32,149 nt of DNA. It comes from Candidatus Fibrimonadaceae bacterium. GTDB taxonomy: Bacteria > Fibrobacterota > Fibrobacteria > Fibrobacterales > Fibrobacteraceae. A program made the position numbers and the translations under genes. Below the pieces are notes generated by a model. It ran no database searches. It saw nothing but the letters and a program-made list of their open reading frames with translations, and was not told where the DNA came from. Where the stretch lies: the NCBI GenBank assembly GCA_031281265.1, contig JAITFO010000068.1:1-32149 (forward strand), read 5' to 3'. This document shows, one piece after another, positions 23,186 through 30,892 of this stretch. Each line of letters begins with the position of its first letter. Position 1 is the stretch's first letter.

Positions 23186-25069
23186 TTAAAACTGCATTAA
23201 CATACAAGTGGTGTCGTCAGTTCTGTTGTCGTCTCCGCGCCAGTTCAAAAGTTTTTGAGGCAACAATTTTTCCACGGTGCTTTTGTTTATGGGAGTATTT
23301 TCAAAAAACTCTACAAGTCTTTCTAAGCCAAACTGTTCCTTAGCGGGGCTAAACGTTTCTGTTACGCCATCTGTGTATAAAATTATAGCATCACCCTTTT
23401 CTACAATCAATTCGCATTTTTTTATATATGGGTATATATCGGAATCCATCATAAGGGCAAGCCCCCCAGAACGAATACATTCAATAGTCATGTCTTTTGC
23501 ATGATAGTGCAAAATATGCTCGTGCCCGCAACTGACATAATATAATTTGTTTTCTTTTGAATCCCATTCAAAAATCAACAGAGTTACGAACATCCCCGTG
23601 CTTATTTTATTCGATAAATATTCGTTCATATCAACTATCAATTTTTTCAAATCGTTTTCGCGCTTATATTGATTTTGCAGATATGTTTGCATAATGGCAA
23701 CTAAAATACCGGCAGGAGCTCCCTTTCCGCTGACGTCACCTATAACCACAGCCAGTTTATCGTCTTTTTCCAAAAAATCGTAATAATCGCCGCCTATCTC
23801 CTTTGCTGGCAACATAAAGAAAGAGACATCTATGCCCTCCACCTTTGGAACTTCGTAAGAAAATAGAGAACTCTGAAGCACGTTGCCGGAATTTAGCTCT
23901 GTGGACATCCTCAAGTTTTCATTTTTCTGCTCTGCTATGCGGCTGGTGTTTAGAATTATGGCGGCAAAATTTGAAAAACTTCTAGCCATGTTGAAATCTG
24001 TTTCCGTTAGATAATCATTGCCTAATTTGTTTTGCAAAACGAGAACCCCCAAAAGCACAGATTCCTGAAAAAGCGGAATAAGTATTATTGAACGTACTTC
24101 TTGAGACAGGTTTCCAAATATCACACTCATATCGTCAAAGGAGTGATTTAAAAATATGCCGTTTCTATCGTTGTGCCCGCATTTCCAAATTAGAGACCTC
24201 TCATCTCGTATATGCTGTTTAAAAGTCATCTCTCGTAGCAAATCCACCCTTGTGAATAATTTTTCACTGCCTATTCCCAAGGGGAAATAAAGGCCGGAAA
24301 CAGCTACGCAAGAAAAATATTTTTTATCACTGTTCCACTCATAAATAGCAGCCCCACCAGCAGACAAAAAGCGGCACAAATTGTCCAAATAAGATGTTGC
24401 GGCATCTCTTTTATCAGAAAAATCCTTAATAGAATTGGAAATATCTCCCATCATGTTTTCAAATCTGGTTTGCTCAACCAAAAGATTCTTTGTTTTAACG
24501 CTGTAGTCTAGCAACTCGTGTTGCCTCCTTTCCAAGCATATATAAAAAATCAGCAAAATAAAGGGAAGCCTAAAAATATAAGCATCAAATAAAAGACACG
24601 GCATTATAAATAATATGAGTAAGAATCTCGAAATCTGCGGGATATAAGCTGTTTTGTAATATACCTTGCCAATGCCATACGCGACATAAGCGGAAAACAG
24701 CAACGTGCATAAATTCAATAATTCATAACCGTAAATTTCTTGCCAGAATATATGCGTGAAAAAGTGTAAAAATGTATTTACATATAATAAAATCAAAAGC
24801 TTTGCTTGTCTCCTTTTGCTAATTGAATAGGATACATCTTTTTGTATTAAAAACAAAAGGAAAAAAGGATCTATAACTTTGAACACGTAGCTGTAAGATG
24901 AATGCATGTATGTAAAAGAAAAATTAAAAAGGAAATATGCGAAAAAAGCAAAAAATTCAAAAGCTGGCAGTTTACCCTTAAAAGAAACGTTTCTCCATTT
25001 GATAAATGCTACGGTAGCTGGAAAAACCATTAAAAACGGCAGGATTAAATAAGTCACTTCATATATCAT
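23186..25069 (-). CDS. Membrane-bound GAF plus PP2C (SpoIIE/RsbU-type) serine phosphatase
   Basis: The 627-aa protein starts with about six or seven membrane helices (1-190) and continues with a GAF-like sensor (about 205-370). It ends in a PPM/SpoIIE phosphatase domain (about 395-627). The metal-binding aspartates are visible in EIGGDYYDF, VIGDVSGKGAPAG, ILYTDGVTE and DDRTDDTT. Such phosphatases usually dephosphorylate anti-sigma-factor antagonists in partner-switching systems; no such partner is encoded nearby. The start overlaps the stop of the PilZ gene by one base (TGATG), implying coupled translation. A c-di-GMP signal and this phosphatase may thus belong to one pathway (inference). Confidence 0.88.
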   Translation of the reverse strand: MIYEVTYLILPFLMVFPATVAFIKWRNVSFKGKLPAFEFFAFFAYFLFNFSFTYMHSSYSYVFKVIDPFFLLFLIQKDVSYSISKRRQAKLLILLYVNTFLHFFTHIFWQEIYGYELLNLCTLLFSAYVAYGIGKVYYKTAYIPQISRFLLILFIMPCLLFDAYIFRLPFILLIFYICLERRQHELLDYSVKTKNLLVEQTRFENMMGDISNSIKDFSDKRDAATSYLDNLCRFLSAGGAAIYEWNSDKKYFSCVAVSGLYFPLGIGSEKLFTRVDLLREMTFKQHIRDERSLIWKCGHNDRNGIFLNHSFDDMSVIFGNLSQEVRSIILIPLFQESVLLGVLVLQNKLGNDYLTETDFNMARSFSNFAAIILNTSRIAEQKNENLRMSTELNSGNVLQSSLFSYEVPKVEGIDVSFFMLPAKEIGGDYYDFLEKDDKLAVVIGDVSGKGAPAGILVAIMQTYLQNQYKRENDLKKLIVDMNEYLSNKISTGMFVTLLIFEWDSKENKLYYVSCGHEHILHYHAKDMTIECIRSGGLALMMDSDIYPYIKKCELIVEKGDAIILYTDGVTETFSPAKEQFGLERLVEFFENTPINKSTVEKLLPQKLLNWRGDDNRTDDTTCMLMQF

Positions 25070-26211
25070 CAGATCTGCCTTGTTAGGATGTCTTGTCTCT
25101 GTTTTTCAAAAACATATTGTATTATTTGCTCTTGAACCAGATGGACATCGCCTTCAAAAGCAACGCTATGTACGGTTTCTGCCGGATTGTTGTTGTATTG
25201 CCCCGCCACTCTCACCACTTTTACGGGCAAATCGTTGATTGGGCCGTGCCCAGGAAGCTCAAAACTCAACTTGAGCATGTCTCCTACTTTGAGCTTAGTG
25301 GGGAGAGCCATGCCAAAGCCACCACCGGACATGTCTATTAATTTCCCTGAGAAAACATCCCCTACAACATCTTCTGAAGGCTTATAAATCACATCAACGG
25401 GAATGCTTACATCTATGCGCACCCAATTCCTTTGCTGCGCGCGGTTCAACTTTTCCGCGTGGCTTAAAAGAAGCTCCTCGCCTGTATCTTTCAGTACCTG
25501 TACTCTAAAAGAATATTCCGCATCGCCTGGTCTGGTTAAGTTCATGCGTATCCAAGTACCATCCGGTACTTTAGGGCCTTCTAAGCGGTCTATTGACCAA
25601 TTTTTTTCTTTTGTAAAGAGTACCGTGCTCATTCCTTTGTTAGTGGTAGGGCCGCTCTCTGGAATTTGCACCAAGCATTTTTCGCCGTGGTCAAATTGCC
25701 TTGTGGATATAAAAGCTATTTCTTTTGACAAAGGCAAAAAACCGAGTGCCCGTCTTAAATTCCTTATGCTTGTAAGTTTTTTGTCTTCTATATTTTCAAT
25801 TTTTCTGCTCACGTAAAATTTTTCAAGTGTTTTTTCAAATACATTTGGCGATTTCATTATTGAATTTGGGTCTTGCAAACCAACCTCTTGAACTATCTCC
25901 TTTAAGATATATACATTCTCCCTGTTTAATTTTAAAGACCTCGCGTGGCTGTCAAATTTTCCCCAAGCTAGCGACATAAACTCTTGCCGGAATTTATTTA
26001 GGCGGTGGATCTCAAAAAGCACTACAGAAACAACCAATACAATTATGATTGTCAAAAACACAAAGATAAATTCTATGGAATAATTCTTATCAACAGACTG
26101 CCTGATAGATTTGGCAAATTCATCAAATGTAATCATACTGTCTGATGCCGCAGTAGCCATAACATTAAGCACAACTATCAGAAAGAGGCATTTGGATATA
26201 AGTAAACGCAT
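25069..26211 (-). CDS. Membrane-anchored PilZ-domain (c-di-GMP-binding) protein
   Basis: The roughly 380-aa protein has a signal-type N-terminus (1-22), a second membrane helix near 45-68, and a mixed cytoplasmic part. The central segment (about 150-265) resembles the YcgR-type N-terminal domain. A C-terminal PilZ domain (about 268-370) carries both c-di-GMP motifs: RxxxR (RNWVR) and D-x-S-x-x-G (DMSGGG). It should bind c-di-GMP and alter its own activity or that of a partner. The ATG at 26211 is chosen because it lies exactly 7 nt after a TATATT, whereas the TTG at 26217 would be upstream of transcription. The next gene, the PP2C phosphatase, overlaps by one base. Confidence 0.85.
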   Translation of the reverse strand: MRLLISKCLFLIVVLNVMATAASDSMITFDEFAKSIRQSVDKNYSIEFIFVFLTIIIVLVVSVVLFEIHRLNKFRQEFMSLAWGKFDSHARSLKLNRENVYILKEIVQEVGLQDPNSIMKSPNVFEKTLEKFYVSRKIENIEDKKLTSIRNLRRALGFLPLSKEIAFISTRQFDHGEKCLVQIPESGPTTNKGMSTVLFTKEKNWSIDRLEGPKVPDGTWIRMNLTRPGDAEYSFRVQVLKDTGEELLLSHAEKLNRAQQRNWVRIDVSIPVDVIYKPSEDVVGDVFSGKLIDMSGGGFGMALPTKLKVGDMLKLSFELPGHGPINDLPVKVVRVAGQYNNNPAETVHSVAFEGDVHLVQEQIIQYVFEKQRQDILTRQI

Positions 26212-26218
26212 TAGCAAT

Positions 26219-26224
26219 AATATA
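26219..26224 (-). promoter_or_regulatory. -10 box, probable leaderless start of the PilZ gene
   Basis: TATATT on the minus strand with exactly 7 nt to the ATG at 26211. It fits in the 17-nt gap after pmbA, so the PilZ-phosphatase pair has its own promoter. No -35 is evident. Confidence 0.5.
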
Positions 26225-26228
26225 GTAA

Positions 26229-27557
26229 TTAAATAGAAACCGACATTTCGCTTATGGCAAGGCTTGGAACCTTTACGTGGGAAAAGGAATCATTATATTT
26301 GTTGCCTATTCCAACTATGTTTTTGAGCAAATCAAAAAAATTCGCGGAAATGGTCAAATTATCCGTGGCATATAGGGGAACCCCGTTTTCGCACCAAAAA
26401 CCCTGCGCCCCTATGCTTATTTCACCGCTTACAGGATGGCACCCGGAGCTACCTTCCAAATGGGTTATAAACAGACATTTGGGAAATAATGCCAAAATTT
26501 CCTTGCTATGCAATTCGCCGAGCGGAACAACGGCATTTATGAAACTCGTGCCCGCCTTCCCAGAAAATCCCCTTGTGCCATGCCCTGTGCTTTTGCGATT
26601 CTCCTTTGCCGCAGATTCCATATTGTACAAAAAACTCTTGAACTCCCCTTGTGCAACAACTTCCAAAGCGGCTGTCTGCATACCTTCGCTATCCATTAGC
26701 TCGGAGCCGGATAAATCGGGTCTAAGGGGTTCGCTGGAGAGGGAAAATTTTTCGCTCGCAATTTTTTCGCCCAGACGGTTGACCAATTTGGACAAACCTT
26801 TTTGCGCATTATCCGCATAAAAGGAAGATAGATATATGGATAAAATGCTTGCGGAAATTCTCTTTGACAGAACCACGGGTATTTTGCCGCCTTCAAACGC
26901 TCTGGGCGACAAAAGCTCTTTGGCTCTGTTGATGACTTCCTTTGATATCTGCTCCGTGGACACTATGCCAAAATCCCTGCCGCCTCTACCATACCAACCC
27001 ATTTTAACAACGCCGTTTCGCTCTGCAACCGCTCCAGCGCCTATGCCAAAGTTATTTCTTTTGTCTTTGAAAAAAATACCCTTGCTGTTTGCAAAAATTG
27101 TTGTGGAAGAGGAAATCTCCGCACCTAAGTCGGGGACGTTTTTTATTTCACTCGCTGCTAAAATTTGTTTTTCAATATCCAAGCAGGTGTTCAGCAGATG
27201 GTTTATATCTATGTTTTCCAATTCTGGGTTGTAGATTGGCAAAGTCTCGTTTATTGTTACAGGTTCTGGCAATTCCGCTTTTATGGGTTCTGAATACTCG
27301 CAGTTGGAAAGAGCATCTGCTAGGGTTTGGGATAGGGACTCTTTTGAGAATTTTTCCGTTGAGGCATAGCCCGGTTTTTGTTCTTTGAAAATTCTAATGC
27401 CTATCCCACCTGAGTTTGATATTTCTGTATTTTGCAACGCTCCGTTGAAAACGGAAATTCCACGACTCTCGTTGTTCCCTGCCAAAATATCAAATTGCTC
27501 TGCGCCGCTTTTCTTTGCTATCTCGCTCAAGCACTCAACTGCTTCTTCCATATTCAT
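26229..27557 (-). CDS. pmbA: TldE/PmbA family protein
   Basis: PmbA (TldE) pairs with TldD to form a metalloprotease that processes peptides such as microcins and antitoxins. The 442-aa protein shows the PmbA pattern: AEQFDILAGNNESRGISVFNG near the N-terminus, GGIGIRIFK, and the C-terminal GCHPVSGEISIGAQGFWCENG and NFFDLLKNIVGIGN. It lacks the HExxxH zinc motif, which identifies it as the TldE partner rather than TldD. No tldD is in this window. Its start (ATG at 27557, or the ATG two codons later) overlaps the stop of the preceding gene as ATGA. Confidence 0.9.
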   Translation of the reverse strand: MNMEEAVECLSEIAKKSGAEQFDILAGNNESRGISVFNGALQNTEISNSGGIGIRIFKEQKPGYASTEKFSKESLSQTLADALSNCEYSEPIKAELPEPVTINETLPIYNPELENIDINHLLNTCLDIEKQILAASEIKNVPDLGAEISSSTTIFANSKGIFFKDKRNNFGIGAGAVAERNGVVKMGWYGRGGRDFGIVSTEQISKEVINRAKELLSPRAFEGGKIPVVLSKRISASILSIYLSSFYADNAQKGLSKLVNRLGEKIASEKFSLSSEPLRPDLSGSELMDSEGMQTAALEVVAQGEFKSFLYNMESAAKENRKSTGHGTRGFSGKAGTSFINAVVPLGELHSKEILALFPKCLFITHLEGSSGCHPVSGEISIGAQGFWCENGVPLYATDNLTISANFFDLLKNIVGIGNKYNDSFSHVKVPSLAISEMSVSI

Positions 27558-28240
27558 AAGTTTACATTCCTAATTATAACTGAATTCTGCCAATTCACTA
27601 AAATAGAAATCCTGTATTTGGGGTTCAGCATATCCCAATAAAAATCCAAGTTCTCTTGCGCAGTGCTTTTTATGGGCATAAGACGTGGCAGCCCTATGAA
27701 CGATGGCAAAGGGTCTGAGTTGCCTTCGTAGGTGGTGAGCATTTCGCCCGTGTTTGCTACGCCAACTTCTTTTTCTATAAAAATGGATTCGCGCTTTGGG
27801 TTTTCTTTGCCATTCGCTTTGAGGATAGAAAGAGCGTAGGAGCCGTTTGGGTAAAAGACGCCGGATATTCTCGGGGTGTAGTTCGGGGCATCGGGTTCGT
27901 AGGTTCTGGTTTTTAGAGCATCTTCCACGCTTTTGCCTTTTGCCAAAAATTCCGCTATGGTATCGGTTTGGTCGCCGTTGCTTATTATCTGCACGCCGTT
28001 TGCGATTCTCAGCGGGTTGTAGATTATTAGGCTTGGGTCTGTGAGTTTTTTTTCGTCAAAGGCTTTTGTGCTAACGGAGCCGTCTGCATTTTGAACAAAA
28101 ATTCTGTTCTTGCTGTTTTCGCTTCTACCCATTAGCCAGTATATTTGAACTTGCTCGCCGTTTGGTCCCAAGCCCATGATTATCCCTCTGCCTGGGTACG
28201 GGTTATTTTTTAGCCATTCCACATTGCCTTCCATTCTCAC
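27554..28240 (-). CDS. IMP cyclohydrolase, archaeal PurO-like family (PF07826)
   Basis: The 228-aa protein matches the IMP_cyclohyd family, known from archaeal PurO. PurO closes formyl-AICAR to IMP, the last step of purine synthesis. Recognisable segments are NPYPGRGIIMGLGPNG near 11-26, IYWLMGRSENSKNRIFV, IIYNPLRIANG and VVSNGDQTDT-like IISNGDQTDT. In most bacteria this step is done by the C-terminal enzyme activity of PurH. Whether purH is present cannot be seen. The start is GTG at 28240, overlapping the lolA stop by 4 bases; the ATG at 28234 is an alternative with AGGTGAG upstream. It is followed by pmbA with another 4-base overlap. Confidence 0.8.
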   Translation of the reverse strand: MRMEGNVEWLKNNPYPGRGIIMGLGPNGEQVQIYWLMGRSENSKNRIFVQNADGSVSTKAFDEKKLTDPSLIIYNPLRIANGVQIISNGDQTDTIAEFLAKGKSVEDALKTRTYEPDAPNYTPRISGVFYPNGSYALSILKANGKENPKRESIFIEKEVGVANTGEMLTTYEGNSDPLPSFIGLPRLMPIKSTAQENLDFYWDMLNPKYRISILVNWQNSVIIRNVNL

Positions 28241-28851
28241 CTCATGTCTATCTCGTCCACGCCAGCTGGCAAACTGAATTTAAATTCTTTGTCCGCAAAT
28301 TTTCCCTTGCTCAAATTTTCAATGGAGTACCACGTGTCGTTGCCAAAGTTATCTATTGTGTGCAAACGAACAGGGGAACAATCCGCTGGGGAAAGCCACA
28401 CTTCCATCGATTTGAACTGGTCTTTGTATTTATCGGGGTTTAAGCTAACAGCGTTCACGCTTTTAGTTTTCCACACTTCTTTTTTTGCGCTAACAGCTTT
28501 TGTGTTTAAGTAGCGGAAGAGAATTTCGCTGGGTTGCAATTTATTTTCCAAATCGGATACCAGCTTTACAAGTACTTGTTTTTGCAGGGGGTTGTATTGC
28601 CACAGGCTCACACCATCGCTTAAGACTTGCAAGTCCGGCATTGTCAGGGCAAAGCGATTTTTGTTTGCGGTGAGCAGGGTTCCGTTTTTTTGAATTTCCT
28701 CGCCTGTGCTTGCCACTCTAGTATACATTTGAAAGTTGAACTTAATCTCGGCATTTTTCCCAAAATAACCAGCGGAGCATTTGAGTAGGGAATCTGCTTC
28801 TGCTGCAAACACAGGCACAATTAAAGTGAGCATAAGGATTATTATAGGCAT
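28237..28851 (-). CDS. lolA: Outer-membrane lipoprotein carrier LolA
   Basis: LolA is the periplasmic chaperone that carries lipoproteins from LolCDE to the outer membrane. The 204-aa protein has a signal peptide (MPIIILMLTLIVPVFAAEA) and a LolA-type fold. Visible features are FNFQMYTRVASTGE, the NRFALTMPDLQVLSDGVSLWQYNPLQKQVLV strands, and the ending FKFSLPAGVDEID typical of the family. The longer upstream start at 28911 would add about 20 residues before the signal peptide. The ATG at 28851 is preferred because it sits 7 nt after a TAAATT -10 box. It opens an overlapping cluster with the IMP cyclohydrolase and pmbA. Confidence 0.85.
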   Translation of the reverse strand: MPIIILMLTLIVPVFAAEADSLLKCSAGYFGKNAEIKFNFQMYTRVASTGEEIQKNGTLLTANKNRFALTMPDLQVLSDGVSLWQYNPLQKQVLVKLVSDLENKLQPSEILFRYLNTKAVSAKKEVWKTKSVNAVSLNPDKYKDQFKSMEVWLSPADCSPVRLHTIDNFGNDTWYSIENLSKGKFADKEFKFSLPAGVDEIDMR

Positions 28852-28858
28852 TATGGGG

Positions 28859-28889
28859 AATTTAGAAAAAATATTCTCAAAAACGTCAA
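28859..28889 (-). promoter_or_regulatory. lolA promoter, TTGACG - 19 nt - TAAATT
   Basis: Minus strand TTGACG (28889-28884) and TAAATT (28864-28859) preceded by TTTTTTC. The boxes are identical in sequence to those of rnpB, but the spacer is 19 nt, longer than ideal. The ATG is 7 nt after the -10. Confidence 0.55.
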
Positions 28890-28964
28890 CACTTGTTTGC
28901 AAAATGCGCAAGTTTAAATTTTTTTCCGCCCGACATTCGTCTAATAGGTAGTGGAGAAAAAAAC

Positions 28965-29352
28965 GTGACTCTTAAAGAACGCATAGACCGTATTATACAC
29001 ACAGGCGAAATAGAGCTTGCTGGCGAGGCATATAAAGGGAAGTATGAGTTGAATAATGTGAAGTCAATAAAAGATTTTATACTTGGCAATCTACGGAAAG
29101 TTTATACAAATCTTAACACGGGCGACAAAATAACCCTTAGCGGAAATTTACTACGACCAGAATGTATTCAAAGGAACGCCAGAAGAAATGTTTGCAAAAG
29201 CAAAGAACGAAACGAGCGACACTAAATACGATAGACTGAATAAGATTTTGCAAGACGTAAAAGAAGGCAACCAAGGGCAGATTCCGGTTGTTGCCGTAGA
29301 GACCTTGGAAGCCTCTACCAATAAATATACAAAAAATTCTACTGATGTGTAG
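28965..29352 (+). pseudogene. Frameshifted fragment resembling a phage-associated C-terminal domain
   Basis: A GTG at 28965 with GTGGAG a few bases upstream opens a frame reading TLKERIDRIIHTGEIELAGEAYKGKYE, then VKSIKDFILGNLRKVYTNLNTGDKITLS, to about 29140. Removing one base from the GGAAATTTAC region near 29145 continues it in the next frame as YYDQNVFKGTPEEMFAKAKNE up to a TAG at 29350-29352. Without that change the first frame stops at 29225. The composite resembles the small C-terminal domains of phage head-morphogenesis or polyvalent proteins, a loose impression only. Either the gene is decayed or the base is a sequencing error. It has no visible promoter. Confidence 0.5.
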
Positions 29353-29355
29353 GGA

Positions 29356-29605
29356 AAGCTTCCCCCAAAGGCTCCAATTTTCTGCATCAACGCCGCCAGC
29401 CACTCAAACACATTATTCTTATTCACAACCCGAATATCTTTTGACTTATAGCTTTCAACAAAGGAATTTGCCCCACGGGCAAATTCCTTGGAGTTGTACT
29501 TAAATTCAAAAGGAACAAGTTCGCAGTTGAAATAGCCTTTGCCAAAATGGTTTTTCCAACTTGCCTAGGTCCGTAAAGCACAATAACCTTGCCTTTATTC
29601 AATTT
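29356..29605 (-). pseudogene. Remnant of an AAA_14/DUF4143 ATPase with a large internal deletion
   Basis: On the minus strand the fragment begins VKLNKGKVIVLYGPRQVGKT, a Walker A region of AAA_14-type ATPases. Within a few codons it passes, in another frame, into GYFNCELVPFEFKYNSKEFA and KSKDIRVVNKNNVFEWL, the ending of DUF4143 proteins. About 300 residues that normally separate these parts are missing. It abuts the intact ATPase gene at 29609 and ends against the frameshifted plus-strand fragment. It also holds a perfect 13-bp inverted repeat (29461-29473 with 29477-29489). Confidence 0.75.
29461..29489. repeat. Perfect 13-bp inverted repeat with a 3-nt loop
   Basis: AAGGAATTTGCCC (29461-29473) and GGGCAAATTCCTT (29477-29489) are exact reverse complements around CAC. 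The sequence lies within the DUF4143 remnant, where it encodes KEFARGANSF on the minus strand. It may be coincidental codon use or an inserted palindrome. Confidence 0.8.
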
Positions 29606-29608
29606 GAC

Positions 29609-30820
29609 TTAAATTTGGGAATGAACTCCCAAAAACTTCAGCAAGTGAAAATGCTTTATACCATTTCTTGAATTACCCGAAAATTCATCCATAGACACAA
29701 CGAATTTCGGGTAATTATCCTTTATCCTCTCCAAATTGCCAAACTCACGTTCTATGGTTTTGTTATCGTGCAACAAATAGCAAACTTGCACATATATCTT
29801 TTCACCACTTTTCCTCGCCACAAAATCAATTTCTCTATCGCCATCGCAGCCTATAGAAACTTCATAACCGCAGTAAAGCAAATGATTATACACGGCATTT
29901 TCCATTATTTTGTGGGTGTCTGTTTGCTTGTATTCAAAAATTGCATTTCTTAGACCAATATCCTCAAAATAAAATTTCTCGCCTATTTCAAATACTTTTT
30001 TGCCAACTATGGATTCTCGTTTAACCCTGTGTATAAAAAAAGCATTGGCTAATTTATTCAAATAATCTATAACCTGCGAAGTGGCTATGCTCACTTTTTG
30101 GGATTTTAGATAATCGCTTATTTTTTTCGCAGAAAATAATTGTCCCGTATTATCTGCCAAAAACAGAACCAAATTTTCCAAAAACGCAGTATTGCGAATT
30201 TTATTTTTTGCAATAACATCCTTATATATAACCGTGCTGTAAACTCCCTTTAAATATTGATAAACTATTTCATCTTCCAATTCCAAATGCCTCAAATAAG
30301 GCATACCGCCAAATTTAAGATATTTAAAAAGGGTGTTTTTATCGCTTTGCAAATTGTGAAATTCGCAAAATTCCATAAACGACAAGCTATGCACGGGAAT
30401 TTCTATATACCTGCCGCTTAAAAAAGTGGAAAGTTCGCTAGATAAGAAATTTGCATTGCTCCCAGTGCAATATAAATCGTATACGGGATTTTTGAGCAAG
30501 CTGCGCATTGCCTTTTCAAACTTATTTATCTCTTGGATTTCGTCTATAAATACATAATTTTTGCTTTTATCAGTTGTTCTGCTTTTTATGTATTTATTCA
30601 AATCTTCTGCGGTTTTTATAAAGTCAAATAATAAATCCTCCTTGTCAATATAAATTATATTTGCATTTTTATCGAGTCGTTTTATCTGCTTTATTATTTG
30701 CTTTAAAACATAACTCTTGCCCACTCGTCTCTGACCAGTGAGTACTTTTATTACCTGCTTCCCGATAAAAGGTTTTATTTTATCGGAATACCTTTTTCTC
30801 TGTATAACATCATTTTCCAT
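29609..30820 (-). CDS. AAA_14 / DUF4143 ATPase
   Basis: The 403-aa protein has Walker A GQRRVGKS near 29-36 and Walker B YVFIDEIQE near 90. A sensor-like YCTGSNANFLSSELSTFLSGRYIEI region near 116-140 follows, then a winged-helix section. The C-terminal DUF4143 nuclease-like part (about 200-400) contains D-R-E-I-D-F-V with YVQV, a pattern like the D-(E/Q)xK core of restriction-type nucleases. The family is widespread, often scattered in multiple copies, and its role is not established. It is A+T-rich compared with neighbours. Start is the ATG at 30820. A promoter with three GCTAAAC motifs lies upstream, and a broken relative lies just downstream. Confidence 0.88.
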   Translation of the reverse strand: MENDVIQRKRYSDKIKPFIGKQVIKVLTGQRRVGKSYVLKQIIKQIKRLDKNANIIYIDKEDLLFDFIKTAEDLNKYIKSRTTDKSKNYVFIDEIQEINKFEKAMRSLLKNPVYDLYCTGSNANFLSSELSTFLSGRYIEIPVHSLSFMEFCEFHNLQSDKNTLFKYLKFGGMPYLRHLELEDEIVYQYLKGVYSTVIYKDVIAKNKIRNTAFLENLVLFLADNTGQLFSAKKISDYLKSQKVSIATSQVIDYLNKLANAFFIHRVKRESIVGKKVFEIGEKFYFEDIGLRNAIFEYKQTDTHKIMENAVYNHLLYCGYEVSIGCDGDREIDFVARKSGEKIYVQVCYLLHDNKTIEREFGNLERIKDNYPKFVVSMDEFSGNSRNGIKHFHLLKFLGVHSQI

Positions 30821-30828
30821 ATTTTGCC

Positions 30829-30884
30829 CATAAGCTAAACTTTTAGATAAATATAGAAAAGTTTAGCACATAAGCTAAACTTTT
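30829..30884 (-). promoter_or_regulatory. Promoter embedded in three GCTAAACTTTT repeats (operator-like or terminator)
   Basis: GCTAAACTTTT occurs at 30834-30844 and 30874-30884 on the plus strand and inverted at 30857-30867. The outer copies are part of a 16-bp direct repeat (30829 and 30869). TATATT (30855-30850, minus) lies between the first two. The copies at 30857 and 30874 form an 11-bp hairpin with a 6-nt loop followed on the minus strand by TTTTC. It may therefore also terminate the upstream SpmAB-like gene. Confidence 0.6.
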
Positions 30885-30892
30885 TATTCACG

